Shown here: one piece after another, positions 1-9,196 of the stretch
How positions within the stretch are numbered: the stretch's first letter is position 1
Layout: the number at the start of each line of letters is the position of its first letter
Origin: Parcubacteria bacterium C7867-001
Lineage (GTDB): Bacteria > Patescibacteria > Paceibacteria > UBA9973 > UBA2103
Assembly (NCBI GenBank): GCA_001189095.1
Contig: LFCK01000001.1
Span: 326,548-390,547 of the forward strand
Length of the DNA stretch: 64,000 nt
Reading direction: 5' to 3'
The notes under the pieces: model-generated
What the model was told of the DNA's origin: nothing
The model's input: the letters and a program-made list of their open reading frames with translations, nothing else
The model's database searches: none
Translations under genes and position numbers: made by a program

Positions 1-1
1 A

Positions 2-679
2 GTGGCACAGCTCCCGCTTGCCTCGCTCACCAAACTGCTCACAGTGTACGCCGCAGCAGACACCATGCTTCCTTCGGCGGAAGTTTCGATAAGCAAGGAC
101 GCCCTCGCCGCAGAAGGTGACAACGGCCTAACGGAGGGGGAGCGCTTCACCTTCGATGAACTCGCGCGCTTTGCACTCGTTGTCTCTTCGAACGACGCTG
201 CGCAAGCAATCGCCGAGGCCTCGATGGCTCGCCGCTCAGTCTCACCAAACGCACTTCTCGCAAGCGCCGCGGAAGCCGCAGGACTTTCAGAAACGTATGC
301 GCTCAACGGCACCGGACTCGATGTGAATACAAATACCGCTGGCGCCTACGGCTCAGCAAAAGATGTCGCGCTCCTTGCCGGCAAGCTCCTTGAGAAAGCG
401 CCACGCATCGCGCACGCGACTATCGAACCATCGATAAGCATCATCGACGCAAGCGGGAAGAAACTTGTTGCAAAGAATACAAATCCCGACGTGTCGCAGA
501 TCCCCGGCCTCCTGCTTTCAAAAACTGGCTACACGGACCTTGCAGGCGGCAACCTCGTCATTGTTTTTGATGCAGGAATCAATCATCCAATAGCGATTGC
601 CGTCCTCGGCTCCACCCGCGACGCACGCTTCACGGACGTAGAGGCGCTTCTCAAGGCCACCCTTGAACGATTCATATGA
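2..679 (+). CDS. D-alanyl-D-alanine carboxypeptidase (S11/PBP5-like), 5' truncated
   Basis: Serine peptidase that trims the terminal D-Ala from peptidoglycan stem peptides outside the membrane. All three penicillin-binding motifs are visible: SLTK near the start (the nucleophile motif), SSN in the middle, and KTG before the last strand. The reading frame is already inside the catalytic domain at the window edge, because the SxxK motif sits only about ten codons in. The signal peptide and true start must therefore lie upstream of the window. The stop overlaps the mraY start by 4 nt (ATGA), so the two are probably translationally coupled. Confidence 0.85.
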   Translation: MAQLPLASLTKLLTVYAAADTMLPSAEVSISKDALAAEGDNGLTEGERFTFDELARFALVVSSNDAAQAIAEASMARRSVSPNALLASAAEAAGLSETYALNGTGLDVNTNTAGAYGSAKDVALLAGKLLEKAPRIAHATIEPSISIIDASGKKLVAKNTNPDVSQIPGLLLSKTGYTDLAGGNLVIVFDAGINHPIAIAVLGSTRDARFTDVEALLKATLERFI

Positions 680-1737
680 TTTTCGATGCCGCTCGAGTCC
701 TGATTCCATTCGTCCTTGCGTTCTGCATCGGCATCGCGCTTGCGCCGATGCTCGCGCACTATCTCTACACCTTCAAAGCGTGGAAGAAAAAAGGAGGGAA
801 GGGGAAGGGCATGGGCGACGACAACGGTACGCCTATTTTCGACTCGCTCCATAAAGAACGGGAAGTGAGCACGCCGCGTATGGGCGGCATCCTCGTGTGG
901 ACGGCAACACTCGTCACCGCACTCGGTTTGATGTTGCTCGGCGCTTTGTTCCCAACCCTGTTCGGTGTCCTCGATTTCGTGAACAGAAGCCAGACGTGGC
1001 TCCCACTTACGGCACTCATCGTGGGCGCGGCAGTGGGTCTCGTGGATGACATTCTCGAAGTCTCGCGCAGCAACGGAGGACTCTCGCTTCCGTGGCGCCT
1101 CGGCGCTGTCGCGCTCTTCGGCGCCTTTGCTGGTTGGTGGTTCTACGCGAAGCTCGGAGTCTCCTCAATAGGCATTCCGTTCTTTGGAGCGCTTCCGCTC
1201 GGTCCGTTTTTCATTGCGTTCTTCGTACTCGTGGTCATCGCCATCTACGCAAGCGGCGTCATCGACGGCATCGACGGCCTTGCCGGCGGCATCTTCGCCA
1301 TCATTTTCATGGCATACGCAGGCATCGCCTTTGCGCAAAGCCAACTCGCACTCGCGGCGTTTGCTGCGGCGCTTTCCGGCGGCACCTTTGCATTCCTCTG
1401 GTTCAACGTCCCGCCAGCACGCTTCTATCTTTCAGAAACCGGCAGCATGGCGCTCACGCTCGCACTCGCCGTGGTCGCATTCTCCGCAGATACGCTCGGC
1501 GACGGCGTTGGCGTTTCGGTCCTTCCCATCATCGCGCTGCCGCTTACGGTGACCGTCGCGACAAACCTGCTTCAGGTCTTTTGGAAGAAAGTATTTAAAA
1601 AGAAGCTCTTCAAAGTTGCTCCCATTCATCATCACTTTGAGGCCATCGGCTGGCCGCCCTACAAGGTGACCATGCGCTACTGGATTATCACCATCATCGC
1701 AGGCGTCTTCGGCATCGCAATCGCGCTTCTTAAATAA
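676..1737 (+). CDS. mraY: Phospho-N-acetylmuramoyl-pentapeptide transferase MraY
   Basis: Integral membrane enzyme that transfers phospho-MurNAc-pentapeptide to undecaprenyl phosphate, giving lipid I. The 353 residues match the family length and form about ten hydrophobic segments. Family motifs are present in order: PRMGG (about 67-71), VDD (about 123-125), DGIDGLAGG in the middle, and PIHHHFE near the C-terminus. The ATG overlaps the upstream carboxypeptidase stop. In many bacteria mraY lies inside the dcw cluster, but here it is about 33 kb from mraZ-rsmH-ftsI-murF. Confidence 0.96.
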   Translation: MIFDAARVLIPFVLAFCIGIALAPMLAHYLYTFKAWKKKGGKGKGMGDDNGTPIFDSLHKEREVSTPRMGGILVWTATLVTALGLMLLGALFPTLFGVLDFVNRSQTWLPLTALIVGAAVGLVDDILEVSRSNGGLSLPWRLGAVALFGAFAGWWFYAKLGVSSIGIPFFGALPLGPFFIAFFVLVVIAIYASGVIDGIDGLAGGIFAIIFMAYAGIAFAQSQLALAAFAAALSGGTFAFLWFNVPPARFYLSETGSMALTLALAVVAFSADTLGDGVGVSVLPIIALPLTVTVATNLLQVFWKKVFKKKLFKVAPIHHHFEAIGWPPYKVTMRYWIITIIAGVFGIAIALLK

Positions 1738-1742
1738 GAGAG

Positions 1743-1771
1743 TTGACGCCCTGTAGATAGGGGTGTATCTT
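1743..1771 (+). promoter_or_regulatory. Sigma70-type promoter for the SPFH gene
   Basis: TTGACG (1743-1748), a 17-nt spacer and TATCTT (1766-1771), just after the mraY stop. The predicted leader is about 70 nt, so the SPFH/NAD-kinase pair is transcribed independently of mraY. Confidence 0.55.
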
Positions 1772-1781
1772 TCTTCTTAGT

Positions 1782-1800
1782 TAGTGTAACGTATACACTA
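1782..1800. promoter_or_regulatory. Possible operator: inverted repeat downstream of the SPFH promoter
   Basis: The half-sites tagtgta and tacacta are perfect inverted complements separated by 5 nt and lie just downstream of the predicted start point. Position and symmetry suggest a repressor site. No regulator is identified. Confidence 0.3.
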
Positions 1801-1848
1801 GGTTCAGTTCTTTGAAACTGCACATACAACCGAAGAAAGGAAGTACTG

Positions 1849-2706
1849 ATGATTACCCTCATCCAACTCTTCAACAGCGCCGGTGCAGCCGGCCATGTGT
1901 TCCTTCTCAAGAAGGGCGTCGTGAAAGACCGCGGGCTCGCGTACAGCGGGTTCATCGGCTTCGACACGACCGTCGCCGTCGTACCGACCACGCCGCAAAT
2001 CCTCAACTTCGCCATTGTGGCGCAGACCAAGGACAAGCAGCGGGTTACGGTCACTGGCAACATCACCGCCTCGCTCGTGCCGAGCGTCGCCGTGAAGAAC
2101 TATGACTTCACGGTCGACGTGCGGAACGGCGGCTACGAAGGCGAGTGGGAGAAGATCCTGCAAGCCCAAGTGGTCGAACGTGCGGTGCGCGCCGTGCACC
2201 AAAAGGTGCGTGAGCTCATCGTCGAAGAAGCTGCGCGCTCGCAGAAGGAAGTCGAAGACGCCATCATGGCGGAACTGGGCAGCGGCGTGTTCTCTCCGAA
2301 CGGCGTCGTTATCATCTCCTGCTCGATTCCGCGTATCGATCCCGACAACGAGGTCGCGAACGCCATCGGCGCGCAGGAGCGGCAACTGCTGCTTACCTCC
2401 GCCGACACGGCGCTCCACGACCGCCGCCTCAAAGCGGCAGGGAATGAGCGTACCGTCCGCGAGTTCGAGGCCGCAACGGCGCTCAAACTCGAGGTCGACC
2501 GTGCGAAGCTCATCGAACAGGAAGGCACGAACAAGGCTGCTGAAGCCCAGTCCGATGCGAAAGCGACCGAGCTTCGGCTCGCGCCGCTCAAGGACATCGA
2601 CGCGGGCAAGCTGCTCGGCGCCGCGCTCATCGAAGGCCTCAAGGAAGATCGTGTTGGAACAATCGTGTTCGGACCGGAACTCCTTGGCGCCCTCGGCCAG
2701 AAGTAG
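1849..2706 (+). CDS. SPFH/Band 7 (prohibitin-like) domain protein
   Basis: 285 residues. The N-terminal half matches an SPFH/Band 7 domain (pattern of beta strands, a conserved ERAVRAVHQK-like helix, then long charged helices rich in Ala/Glu/Lys). Most family members are membrane-anchored scaffolds; this one has no clear transmembrane segment, so it is probably cytosolic or peripheral. It is preceded by a good ribosome site (aaggaag) and followed 9 nt later by an NAD-kinase-like gene, with which it forms an operon bounded by its own promoter and a strong terminator. Function unknown. The Band 7 call is from pattern recognition only. Confidence 0.7.
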   Translation: MITLIQLFNSAGAAGHVFLLKKGVVKDRGLAYSGFIGFDTTVAVVPTTPQILNFAIVAQTKDKQRVTVTGNITASLVPSVAVKNYDFTVDVRNGGYEGEWEKILQAQVVERAVRAVHQKVRELIVEEAARSQKEVEDAIMAELGSGVFSPNGVVIISCSIPRIDPDNEVANAIGAQERQLLLTSADTALHDRRLKAAGNERTVREFEAATALKLEVDRAKLIEQEGTNKAAEAQSDAKATELRLAPLKDIDAGKLLGAALIEGLKEDRVGTIVFGPELLGALGQK

Positions 2707-2715
2707 GAGGCCGCA

Positions 2716-3627
2716 ATGGACCGAGTCGTACTCGTTACGAAAGCGACACGGCTCGAAGAACTGATCGTGCAGCACCTCACGCATGGTGCTGCACGATTCA
2801 GCCTCGAGTCGCAAGGGCAGTCCATCGAGCCGTACGTGGCGGAAGACGCTGCGCATCGCTCAGCGATCGCTCACATTCGCAAGCAGATTCCAAACGATGT
2901 GCTGACGACTTCCGTCACACGCGAGAATCTCCCGAACTTCCTCTTCCGCGACAATGACCTCGTCATCGTCTGCGGTCCGGACGGACTTTTCGCGAATGTC
3001 GCGAAGTATCTCACCGACCAGCCCGTGCTTACGGTCAACCCTGACCCGAACACGGTGGCGGGCGTGCTGATGCTCTTCCATCCAAAAATGGTGGGGGAAA
3101 TCATCGCAAAAGTCCGCGAAGGGAAGCACTGCGTCGAACGACTTCCGTTCGTTAAGGCAGCATTCGACGACGGACGGACGCTCTGGGGCATCAACGACAT
3201 CTTCATTGGTCGTAAAGATCAAGTGTCGGCTCGCTATCGCGTCACCTATGGCTCGCAAGAGGAAAACCAATCCTCGAGCGGCATCATCGTCTCAACCGGC
3301 GTTGGTTCGACGGGATGGATACGTTCGATACAAGCGATGGTCGCAGGTCTCAATCGCGACGGGGGAGGCAGCAAGATTTTGCCTCCAAGCCCTGCGAGCA
3401 ACCGGCTGCTCTTCGTCGTTCGGGAACCTTTCCCGTCGCCGACGACCGGCACGAGCATCGTTACAGGTGCCGTACTACCAAACGCACCGCTCCTTGTAAC
3501 CTCTCAGATGCCAGAAGGAGGATTTCTGTTCTCCGATGGCATCATCGAGCGCGCAGAGGAGTGGGGCGCCGGCAGCACCGTTACGGTGAGCGTCGGCGAC
3601 CGGTTCGTATCGCGCATCATTTCCTGA
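2716..3627 (+). CDS. NAD kinase-like (ATP-NAD/diacylglycerol kinase fold) protein
   Basis: 303 residues. The region CGPDG stands where NAD kinases have GGDGT, followed by a TVNPDPN segment, an NDIFIG segment (compare NE/ND loops) and a glycine-rich STGVGSTGW motif, as in NadK. The substituted GGDG motif suggests altered substrate or activity, so NADP synthesis should not be assumed. The start is fixed by AGGAGG at 2705-2710, which overlaps the stop of the SPFH gene. The two-gene operon suggests the kinase-like protein and the SPFH scaffold act together, but nothing shows how. Confidence 0.65.
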   Translation: MDRVVLVTKATRLEELIVQHLTHGAARFSLESQGQSIEPYVAEDAAHRSAIAHIRKQIPNDVLTTSVTRENLPNFLFRDNDLVIVCGPDGLFANVAKYLTDQPVLTVNPDPNTVAGVLMLFHPKMVGEIIAKVREGKHCVERLPFVKAAFDDGRTLWGINDIFIGRKDQVSARYRVTYGSQEENQSSSGIIVSTGVGSTGWIRSIQAMVAGLNRDGGGSKILPPSPASNRLLFVVREPFPSPTTGTSIVTGAVLPNAPLLVTSQMPEGGFLFSDGIIERAEEWGAGSTVTVSVGDRFVSRIIS

Positions 3628-3628
3628 C

Positions 3629-3660
3629 ACAGGGGGCCTTTGGCCCCCTGTTTTCTTTTT
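3629..3660 (+). terminator. Rho-independent terminator of the SPFH/NAD-kinase-like operon
   Basis: Ten-base-pair GC-rich stem (acagggggcc with its complement), loop ttt, then ttttcttttt. Confidence 0.9.
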
Positions 3661-3691
3661 GCGAAGACGCGGTGCGCTATAGTAGAAAGAT

Positions 3692-4801
3692 ATGCGTCGT
3701 TCTTCTCTTTCGGGTGACCGTCTATTCGCGCTCATCGTCGGCATCCTCGTCTTCGGCGGTATCGCGATGTTCCTCTCGGCATCGCTCGGACTTCTCGCGC
3801 GCGTGAACGGCTCGCCATGGCATATCGCACTCACGCAGCTCGCACTCGGACTCATTCCGGGACTGATAGCACTCGCGACCATTCGATTCATGCCGCCAGT
3901 ATGGGTCCAGCGTCTCGTTCTTCCATTTTTTATAGCGTCGCTTTTGCTCACGCTCGCCGTTTTCATTCCGGGAGTAAGTCATACGGCAAACGGCGCTACG
4001 CGCTGGATCGATCTTGGCTTCGTAACCGTCCAACCAGCGGAATTCCTTAAAGTCGGCACCATTCTCATGCTTTCTGCGTATCTCGCGAGTATGAAAGGGA
4101 AGCTCAAAGATCCCCGCTACGGGCTCCTTGGCTTTGGGGTCATTGTTGGCATCCCCGCACTCCTCCTTTTGCTCCAACCAAACACTTCGACCGTCCTTAT
4201 CATTGGAGCGACATCGGTGGCGCTTTACTTCATCGCCGGTGCGCCTCTGCGCGACTTCGCCATCATCTTCCTCATAGCCATAGTCGGATTAAGCGCTCTC
4301 GTCGCGGCGCGACCGTACCTCATGCAGCGCGTCCAGACATTTATTAATCCTTCCGAGAATGCACTGACCTCGGGATACCAGATTCAGCAATCACTCATCG
4401 CCATCGGTTCCGGAGGATTCATCGGGCGCGGGTTCGGGCAGAGCGCACAAAAATTCAACTATCTTCCAGAGCCGGTGGGGGATTCGGTGTTTGCCGTCTT
4501 AGGAGAAGAGTTTGGTCTCGTTGGCACCATATTCATCGTGCTTCTCTTTACGGCATTTGCCGCGCGAGGCCTCATGATAGCGAGTGAGTCCGCGAGTGCC
4601 TTTGGTTCGTTAGCGGCTACTGGTCTCACCCTCATCATCACCCTTTCAGCATTCCTCAACATCGGCGCCATGCTCGGCGTCCTGCCGCTCACGGGCCTTC
4701 CGCTTCCATTTGTTTCTCACGGCGGAACGGCGCTTCTCGTCGCCCTTGCATCAGTTGGTCTCATCTTGAACATCGCCGCCCATCGAACCAAGAGAGCCTA
4801 A
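3692..4801 (+). CDS. ftsW: SEDS peptidoglycan polymerase FtsW
   Basis: 369-residue polytopic membrane protein of the FtsW/RodA/SpoVE family, which polymerises lipid II into glycan strands. Visible family features: WIDLG and QPAEFLK (the conserved QPSE/K region), a YQIQQSLIAIGSGG segment followed by FVFAVLGEEFG-like sequence, and a C-terminal GLPLPFVSHGG motif. A TATAGT box (3678-3683) ends 8 nt before the ATG with no Shine-Dalgarno sequence, suggesting a leaderless mRNA. murG follows 28 nt downstream. FtsW is preferred to RodA because of the murG neighbour, since a mrd/mre cluster lies elsewhere in the window. Confidence 0.88.
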   Translation: MRRSSLSGDRLFALIVGILVFGGIAMFLSASLGLLARVNGSPWHIALTQLALGLIPGLIALATIRFMPPVWVQRLVLPFFIASLLLTLAVFIPGVSHTANGATRWIDLGFVTVQPAEFLKVGTILMLSAYLASMKGKLKDPRYGLLGFGVIVGIPALLLLLQPNTSTVLIIGATSVALYFIAGAPLRDFAIIFLIAIVGLSALVAARPYLMQRVQTFINPSENALTSGYQIQQSLIAIGSGGFIGRGFGQSAQKFNYLPEPVGDSVFAVLGEEFGLVGTIFIVLLFTAFAARGLMIASESASAFGSLAATGLTLIITLSAFLNIGAMLGVLPLTGLPLPFVSHGGTALLVALASVGLILNIAAHRTKRA

Positions 4802-4829
4802 TCGTGTTATAATATCGAGCATCTAGGCT

Positions 4830-5969
4830 ATGAAAATCGTACTTGCGGGAAGCGGCACAGGCGGACATTTCTATCCGCTTATCGCCATAGCTGAGGCCGT
4901 CCACGACCTCGCGCGCGAGCAGCGTCTCATTGCGCCGCAGCTCATCCATATGGCGCCGAAAGCTTTTGACGAAGAGGCACTTTTTGAGAACCAAATCTCC
5001 TTCGTCTCGATTCCGGCAGGGAAGATGCGCCGATATTTTTCGCTCCAGAACGTTTCGGACCTCTTTGTCACCTTCATCGGATTCCTTATGGCGCTGGTGA
5101 ATCTTTTGCGTCTCTATCCGGACGTCGTCGTGAGCAAGGGCGGCTACACGAGCGTGCCCGTCGTTGCTGCCGCACATCTCCTTGGCATTCCCGTCATCAT
5201 CCACGAGTCGGATGTGAAAGCTGGCCGCGCAAATCTTTTCGCTGCGCCATTCGCGCAGCGTATCGCCATAACCTTCGATGAGACCGCGAGTTCCTTTCCC
5301 GCAAAGCTTCGCTCGCGCATCGCACGCACCGGCATCCCTATTCGTAAAGCGATAGCGCACCCAGAAACGGAAGGTGCTCGCGAAGAGCTCGGGCTTGATA
5401 CATCCGTGCCGACCGTCCTTATCCTCGGCGGCTCCTCAGGCGCTAAACGCATCAACGACATGATCGTCGAGACACTTCCTGAGCTCACGCAAGTTGCCAA
5501 CATCATCCATCAGACCGGCAAGGATAACTTTGCCGAAGTTGGAACCATGTCGAAGCTCACGCTTGAAAAGAGCACCTCTCCTTCGCGGTACTACCCATTT
5601 CCATTCCTCAACACACTCTCGATGCGCCGTTCCGCTGGCGCTGCGGACCTCGTTATCTCCCGCGCAGGAACCACCACCATCGCCGAAATCGCGCTCTGGA
5701 GGAAACCATCCATCATCATCCCCATTCCGGAAACCATAAGTCACGACCAACGAACGAACGCGTACGCCTATGCCCACACTGGCGCTGCTATCGTACTCGA
5801 GGAAGGGAATCTCACCCCGCACCTCTTCGTATCTGAAGTGAAGCGTCTTCTCGGCGATCGCGCGCTCCTTGCCTCAATGGCAGACAAGAGCGCCTCCTTC
5901 GGTGGAGCTGACGCCGCGCGCATCATCGCTCAAGAAGCACTCACCATCTGTCTTTCGCATGAAAAATAA
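4830..5969 (+). CDS. murG: UDP-GlcNAc:lipid I N-acetylglucosaminyltransferase MurG
   Basis: Peripheral membrane GT28 transferase that adds GlcNAc to lipid I to form lipid II. Motifs: GSGTGGHFYP at the N-terminus, SKGGYTSVPV, an HESD motif where HEQN is usual, GGSSGAKRIN at the start of the C-terminal Rossmann domain, and SRAGTTTIAE at the UDP-GlcNAc site. 379 residues, slightly longer than E. coli MurG. A TATAAT box lies 16 nt before the start. The 3' end overlaps gltX by 11 nt. Confidence 0.95.
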   Translation: MKIVLAGSGTGGHFYPLIAIAEAVHDLAREQRLIAPQLIHMAPKAFDEEALFENQISFVSIPAGKMRRYFSLQNVSDLFVTFIGFLMALVNLLRLYPDVVVSKGGYTSVPVVAAAHLLGIPVIIHESDVKAGRANLFAAPFAQRIAITFDETASSFPAKLRSRIARTGIPIRKAIAHPETEGAREELGLDTSVPTVLILGGSSGAKRINDMIVETLPELTQVANIIHQTGKDNFAEVGTMSKLTLEKSTSPSRYYPFPFLNTLSMRRSAGAADLVISRAGTTTIAEIALWRKPSIIIPIPETISHDQRTNAYAYAHTGAAIVLEEGNLTPHLFVSEVKRLLGDRALLASMADKSASFGGADAARIIAQEALTICLSHEK

Positions 5970-7272
5970 CGTCGTCACTCGCATACCGCCATCTCCGACG
6001 GGCCACCTTCATATCGGCACGGCGCGCACGGCGCTTTTCAACTATCTCTATGCACGCCATCACGGCGGACAGTTCATCGTGCGCAGTGAAGATACCGACC
6101 GTGCACGAAGCAAAGACGAGTTCGAGAAAGAGATCCGCGAAGGGCTCGAATGGCTCGGCATAACCAACGACGGCTACACGCGCCAGAGCGAGAACCTCGA
6201 ACGCCATAAGGAAGTCTTGCAGAAGCTCGTGAAGGAAGACAAGGCGTACATCTCGAAGGAGCCGAAGAAAGATTCGCCGGAAGAAACGGTCGAGGTCGTT
6301 CGTTTGCGCAATGAGGGAAGAAGCATCACGTTCATGGATGAAATCCGTGGCAACGTGACTTTCGATACGACCGAGCTCGGAGACTTTGTTATTGCACGCG
6401 CCATCGACGATCCGCTTTATCATCTTGCGGTAGTTGTGGATGACTTCGATGCAGGCGTAACCCATGTCATTCGCGGCGAGGACCACATCTCGAACACGCC
6501 GCGCCAAATCCTCATTCAGGAAGCCATCGGTGCGCCGAGACCTTTTTACGCGCACCTTCCACTCATCCTCGCGCCGGACCGCTCGAAATTAAGTAAGCGT
6601 CATGGCGCCGTTGGTGTGTATGAGTATCGCGATGCTGGCTATATGCCGGAAGCCATCGTGAACTTCCTCGCACTCCTTGGCTGGAGTCCGAAAAGCGACC
6701 GCGAGGACTTCTCGCTCGAAGAACTCGTTGAAGCGTTCGACCTTTCACACGTCCACAAACATGGCGCTATATTCGATACGGACAAATTCAAATCCGTGAA
6801 TCAACGCTGGATGCGTAAGCTTTCTTCTGAAGAATTTATCGCTCGGGGAAATCTCTCTGCACCAAATGCGGAACTGCTCATGGCGGCCGTGCCACTCCTC
6901 CAAGAGCGCGCGCAGACCTTCGGTGAAGCCCGCGAGATGCTCGAAGGGGAGTTGTCCTTCCTCTTTGGGGAACCCGTTCTCGATACCGCTGTACTCACTC
7001 AAAAGGAAGGGGAGGGGGGCGCCACCGCTCGTTATCTCACCGAGATCATTGCGATGCTTCATGAATTTCCGAAAGAAGTGACCGCCGAATCCGTCAAAGA
7101 GAAGGTGATGCTCTACGCTGACAAGGAGGGGAGAGGAGCCGTCCTGTGGCCGCTACGCTATGCCCTCACTGGCAAGGAGCGCTCCCCTGACCCTTTCACC
7201 GTAATCTCGCTGCTTAGCCCCTCTACAGCCGCTTCACGGCTCGAAGCCGCGCTTGCTATACTCAAGGAATGA
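5959..7272 (+). CDS. gltX: Glutamyl-tRNA synthetase
   Basis: Class I synthetase that charges tRNA-Glu. HIGH-type motif HLHIG (residues 16-20) and KMSKS-type motif KLSKR are both present. The chosen ATG gives 437 residues beginning right at the catalytic fold. The frame is open further upstream to 5869, but that extension would lie inside murG and precedes the first conserved residue. It is slightly short for the family (about 470), mainly in the anticodon-binding half. It may be non-discriminating (charging tRNA-Gln as well), which cannot be decided here. The stop overlaps the next start (ATGA). Confidence 0.95.
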   Translation: MKNNVVTRIPPSPTGHLHIGTARTALFNYLYARHHGGQFIVRSEDTDRARSKDEFEKEIREGLEWLGITNDGYTRQSENLERHKEVLQKLVKEDKAYISKEPKKDSPEETVEVVRLRNEGRSITFMDEIRGNVTFDTTELGDFVIARAIDDPLYHLAVVVDDFDAGVTHVIRGEDHISNTPRQILIQEAIGAPRPFYAHLPLILAPDRSKLSKRHGAVGVYEYRDAGYMPEAIVNFLALLGWSPKSDREDFSLEELVEAFDLSHVHKHGAIFDTDKFKSVNQRWMRKLSSEEFIARGNLSAPNAELLMAAVPLLQERAQTFGEAREMLEGELSFLFGEPVLDTAVLTQKEGEGGATARYLTEIIAMLHEFPKEVTAESVKEKVMLYADKEGRGAVLWPLRYALTGKERSPDPFTVISLLSPSTAASRLEAALAILKE

Positions 7273-8630
7273 CGTGCGTACGCTCTTTCAGCTTTGGCTT
7301 TCTCCTCGCTCTTCTCGTCGTTTTTTGCGCTACCGTTCTCCTTCCCGCGCATCCCGCCTACGCTGACACCGTCAGCGAGCTTCAGGCGCAGATAGCCGAA
7401 CATAACAAGCAGATTCAGGCGATACAGGCTGATATCGCTGCGTATCAAAAGCAGCTCGATACGCTCGGTTCTCAAAAACAAACGCTCCAGTCCACGATCA
7501 AAACCATCGACGTCTCGCGCTCGCAGACCGCGGCGCAGATATCCGCGACCAAAAAGAAAATAAATGCCTCTAACATCAAACTGCGTGAACTCGCACTTGA
7601 GATAGATGCGAAGCAACAGGAAATAAACGTTGACCAAGAAACACTCGCGCGCTCCATACGCGAAATAGCGCACACGGAAGAAAACACCATGGTCGAGGAG
7701 CTCTTCGGCGCCGAAAGTCTCGGCGATGCATGGGTCGCCGTCGACCGACAGACCGCACTTAATGGCGCGTTGCGCGAGCACGCCGCGCTTCTTGCAAGCG
7801 CAAAAATCCAGCTCTCGACGCAGCACACGAGCGTCAGTAGCACGAAGACGGACCTCACAAGCCTCAACTCGAACCTCACGACCCAGAAACAGGCGCTTGA
7901 TGCTAATCGACAAGCAAAAGATGCGCTCCTCACGCAAACGAAGAGCAAGGAAAGCGAATACCAGTCGCTCATCGCCAAAAAGAAAGCTCAGGCTAAAGTC
8001 TTCGAAGACCAACTCTCCCAGCTTCAGAGCCAGCTCACCTCGGTCAACTCTTCGAGTATTCCGAAAACGGGTTCCGGCATTCTCGCGTGGCCCTTCGCTT
8101 CTTCGCTCATGCAAAGCTGCGCGTCGCGCAACAGCATCTTCGGCAACGCGTTCTGTGTGACGCAATATTTTGGTAACACTGCGTTTGCTGCAGCCGGCGC
8201 CTACAAAGGCGCTGGACATAACGGCATCGATGTTGGTATTCCGGTCGGGACCCCAATTCAGGCTTCGCTCTCGGGAACCATAATGGGCACCGGCAATACT
8301 GATCTTGTCTCTGGCTGCTACTCATTCGGCAAATGGGTCGCCATAAAACACGCCAACGGCCTTGCGACCGTCTACGCCCATCTTTCCTCGATTAAAGTCT
8401 CAACCGGACAGACCGTGAGCACCGGTGACGTCATTGGGTTCTCCGGCATGACTGGTTACGCAACCGGCCCACACCTCCACTACGGCGTATACGCCGTCGG
8501 TACTCCCGAGGCGCCGGGTATTCAAATAATGACCCTGAGCAGCTTTAAGGGCACTCGCACCGCCTGCGCAAACGCAACCATGCCCGTCGCACCGACCAAC
8601 GCCTACCTCAACCCGATCTCGTATCTCTAG
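7269..8630 (+). CDS. Secreted coiled-coil M23 peptidase (EnvC/NlpD-like)
   Basis: 453 residues: a signal peptide (hydrophobic stretch ending near PAYA), about 200 residues of heptad-rich coiled coil with many Gln/Lys/Glu, then a LytM/M23 domain. Metal-ligand motifs GHNGIDVG and HLHYG, plus YAHLS and GMTG, are present, so it may be catalytically active, unlike degenerate EnvC. The family cuts peptide cross-links or activates amidases during cell separation. It is coupled to gltX by a 4-nt overlap and ends the operon. Confidence 0.88.
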   Translation: MTCVRSFSFGFLLALLVVFCATVLLPAHPAYADTVSELQAQIAEHNKQIQAIQADIAAYQKQLDTLGSQKQTLQSTIKTIDVSRSQTAAQISATKKKINASNIKLRELALEIDAKQQEINVDQETLARSIREIAHTEENTMVEELFGAESLGDAWVAVDRQTALNGALREHAALLASAKIQLSTQHTSVSSTKTDLTSLNSNLTTQKQALDANRQAKDALLTQTKSKESEYQSLIAKKKAQAKVFEDQLSQLQSQLTSVNSSSIPKTGSGILAWPFASSLMQSCASRNSIFGNAFCVTQYFGNTAFAAAGAYKGAGHNGIDVGIPVGTPIQASLSGTIMGTGNTDLVSGCYSFGKWVAIKHANGLATVYAHLSSIKVSTGQTVSTGDVIGFSGMTGYATGPHLHYGVYAVGTPEAPGIQIMTLSSFKGTRTACANATMPVAPTNAYLNPISYL

Positions 8631-8632
8631 CC

Positions 8633-8660
8633 GCCACAGAGATTCTGTGGCATTGTTTTT
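8633..8660 (+). terminator. Rho-independent terminator after the M23 peptidase gene
   Basis: Eight-base-pair stem gccacaga/tctgtggc with loop gat, followed by attgttttt. Confidence 0.85.
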
Positions 8661-8684
8661 GCAGAAAACCAGAGGAGGCTTTTG

Positions 8685-9155
8685 ATGAACCAAGCAGACG
8701 AAATGCTCGTACGACTCGAGCAGGCGTTTCCGGAGGCAATCGTGACAATCGACGAACCGGACAATCCGGACGGCGATCACTTCATCGATGTGAAGCTAAA
8801 AGGAAAGCTTCACACGTTTGAATGGTCGAACAAGCGCGGTTTCGGTTTTTGGAATCCCATACCGGAACCGGTCTATGGCCAAGAGCCAGCATTCTTTATC
8901 AAGGACCCTGACGCAGCGTTTGAAAAAATGAAGCTCTATGTCGAAGCTTCTGATTCACTGACTCCTGAACGATTCGAGATCCTGCAGATCGGGATTGGGT
9001 GGATTGCTGGAGAAAAGGTCGCGAGAGACGCCGACATGAAAGGCACCGTCGAAATCTCGATTGAGGACGACGTCCTCAATTTCAGGGAAAAAGGACCGCC
9101 TCCATGGACGCTTTCATTCACGCCGCAGTTCTGGCGAATGAAGGTTCCGAACTGA
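8685..9155 (+). CDS. Hypothetical protein, 156 aa
   Basis: No family recognised. An acidic soluble protein without a signal peptide or membrane segment. The start is set by AGGAGG at 8673-8678, 6 nt before the ATG. A TTG 3 nt upstream is too close. It lies between two strong terminators, so it is an independent transcription unit. The Trp- and Pro-rich sequence with alternating short strands suggests a compact alpha/beta domain. Function unknown. Confidence 0.75.
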   Translation: MNQADEMLVRLEQAFPEAIVTIDEPDNPDGDHFIDVKLKGKLHTFEWSNKRGFGFWNPIPEPVYGQEPAFFIKDPDAAFEKMKLYVEASDSLTPERFEILQIGIGWIAGEKVARDADMKGTVEISIEDDVLNFREKGPPPWTLSFTPQFWRMKVPN

Positions 9156-9161
9156 ACAAAC

Positions 9162-9196
9162 ACATCCGATTGCTATCGCAATCGGATGTTCTTTTT
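9162..9196. terminator. Terminator between converging genes
   Basis: Twelve-base-pair stem (9162-9173 with 9178-9189), loop tatc, with a T-rich tail on +. It also lies immediately 3' of the minus-strand glycosylase gene. Confidence 0.85.

Noticed and set aside
2716..3627. Canonical NAD kinase NadK
   Set aside because: GGDG is replaced by GPDG and the gene lies in an SPFH operon, so only NAD-kinase-like is claimed.
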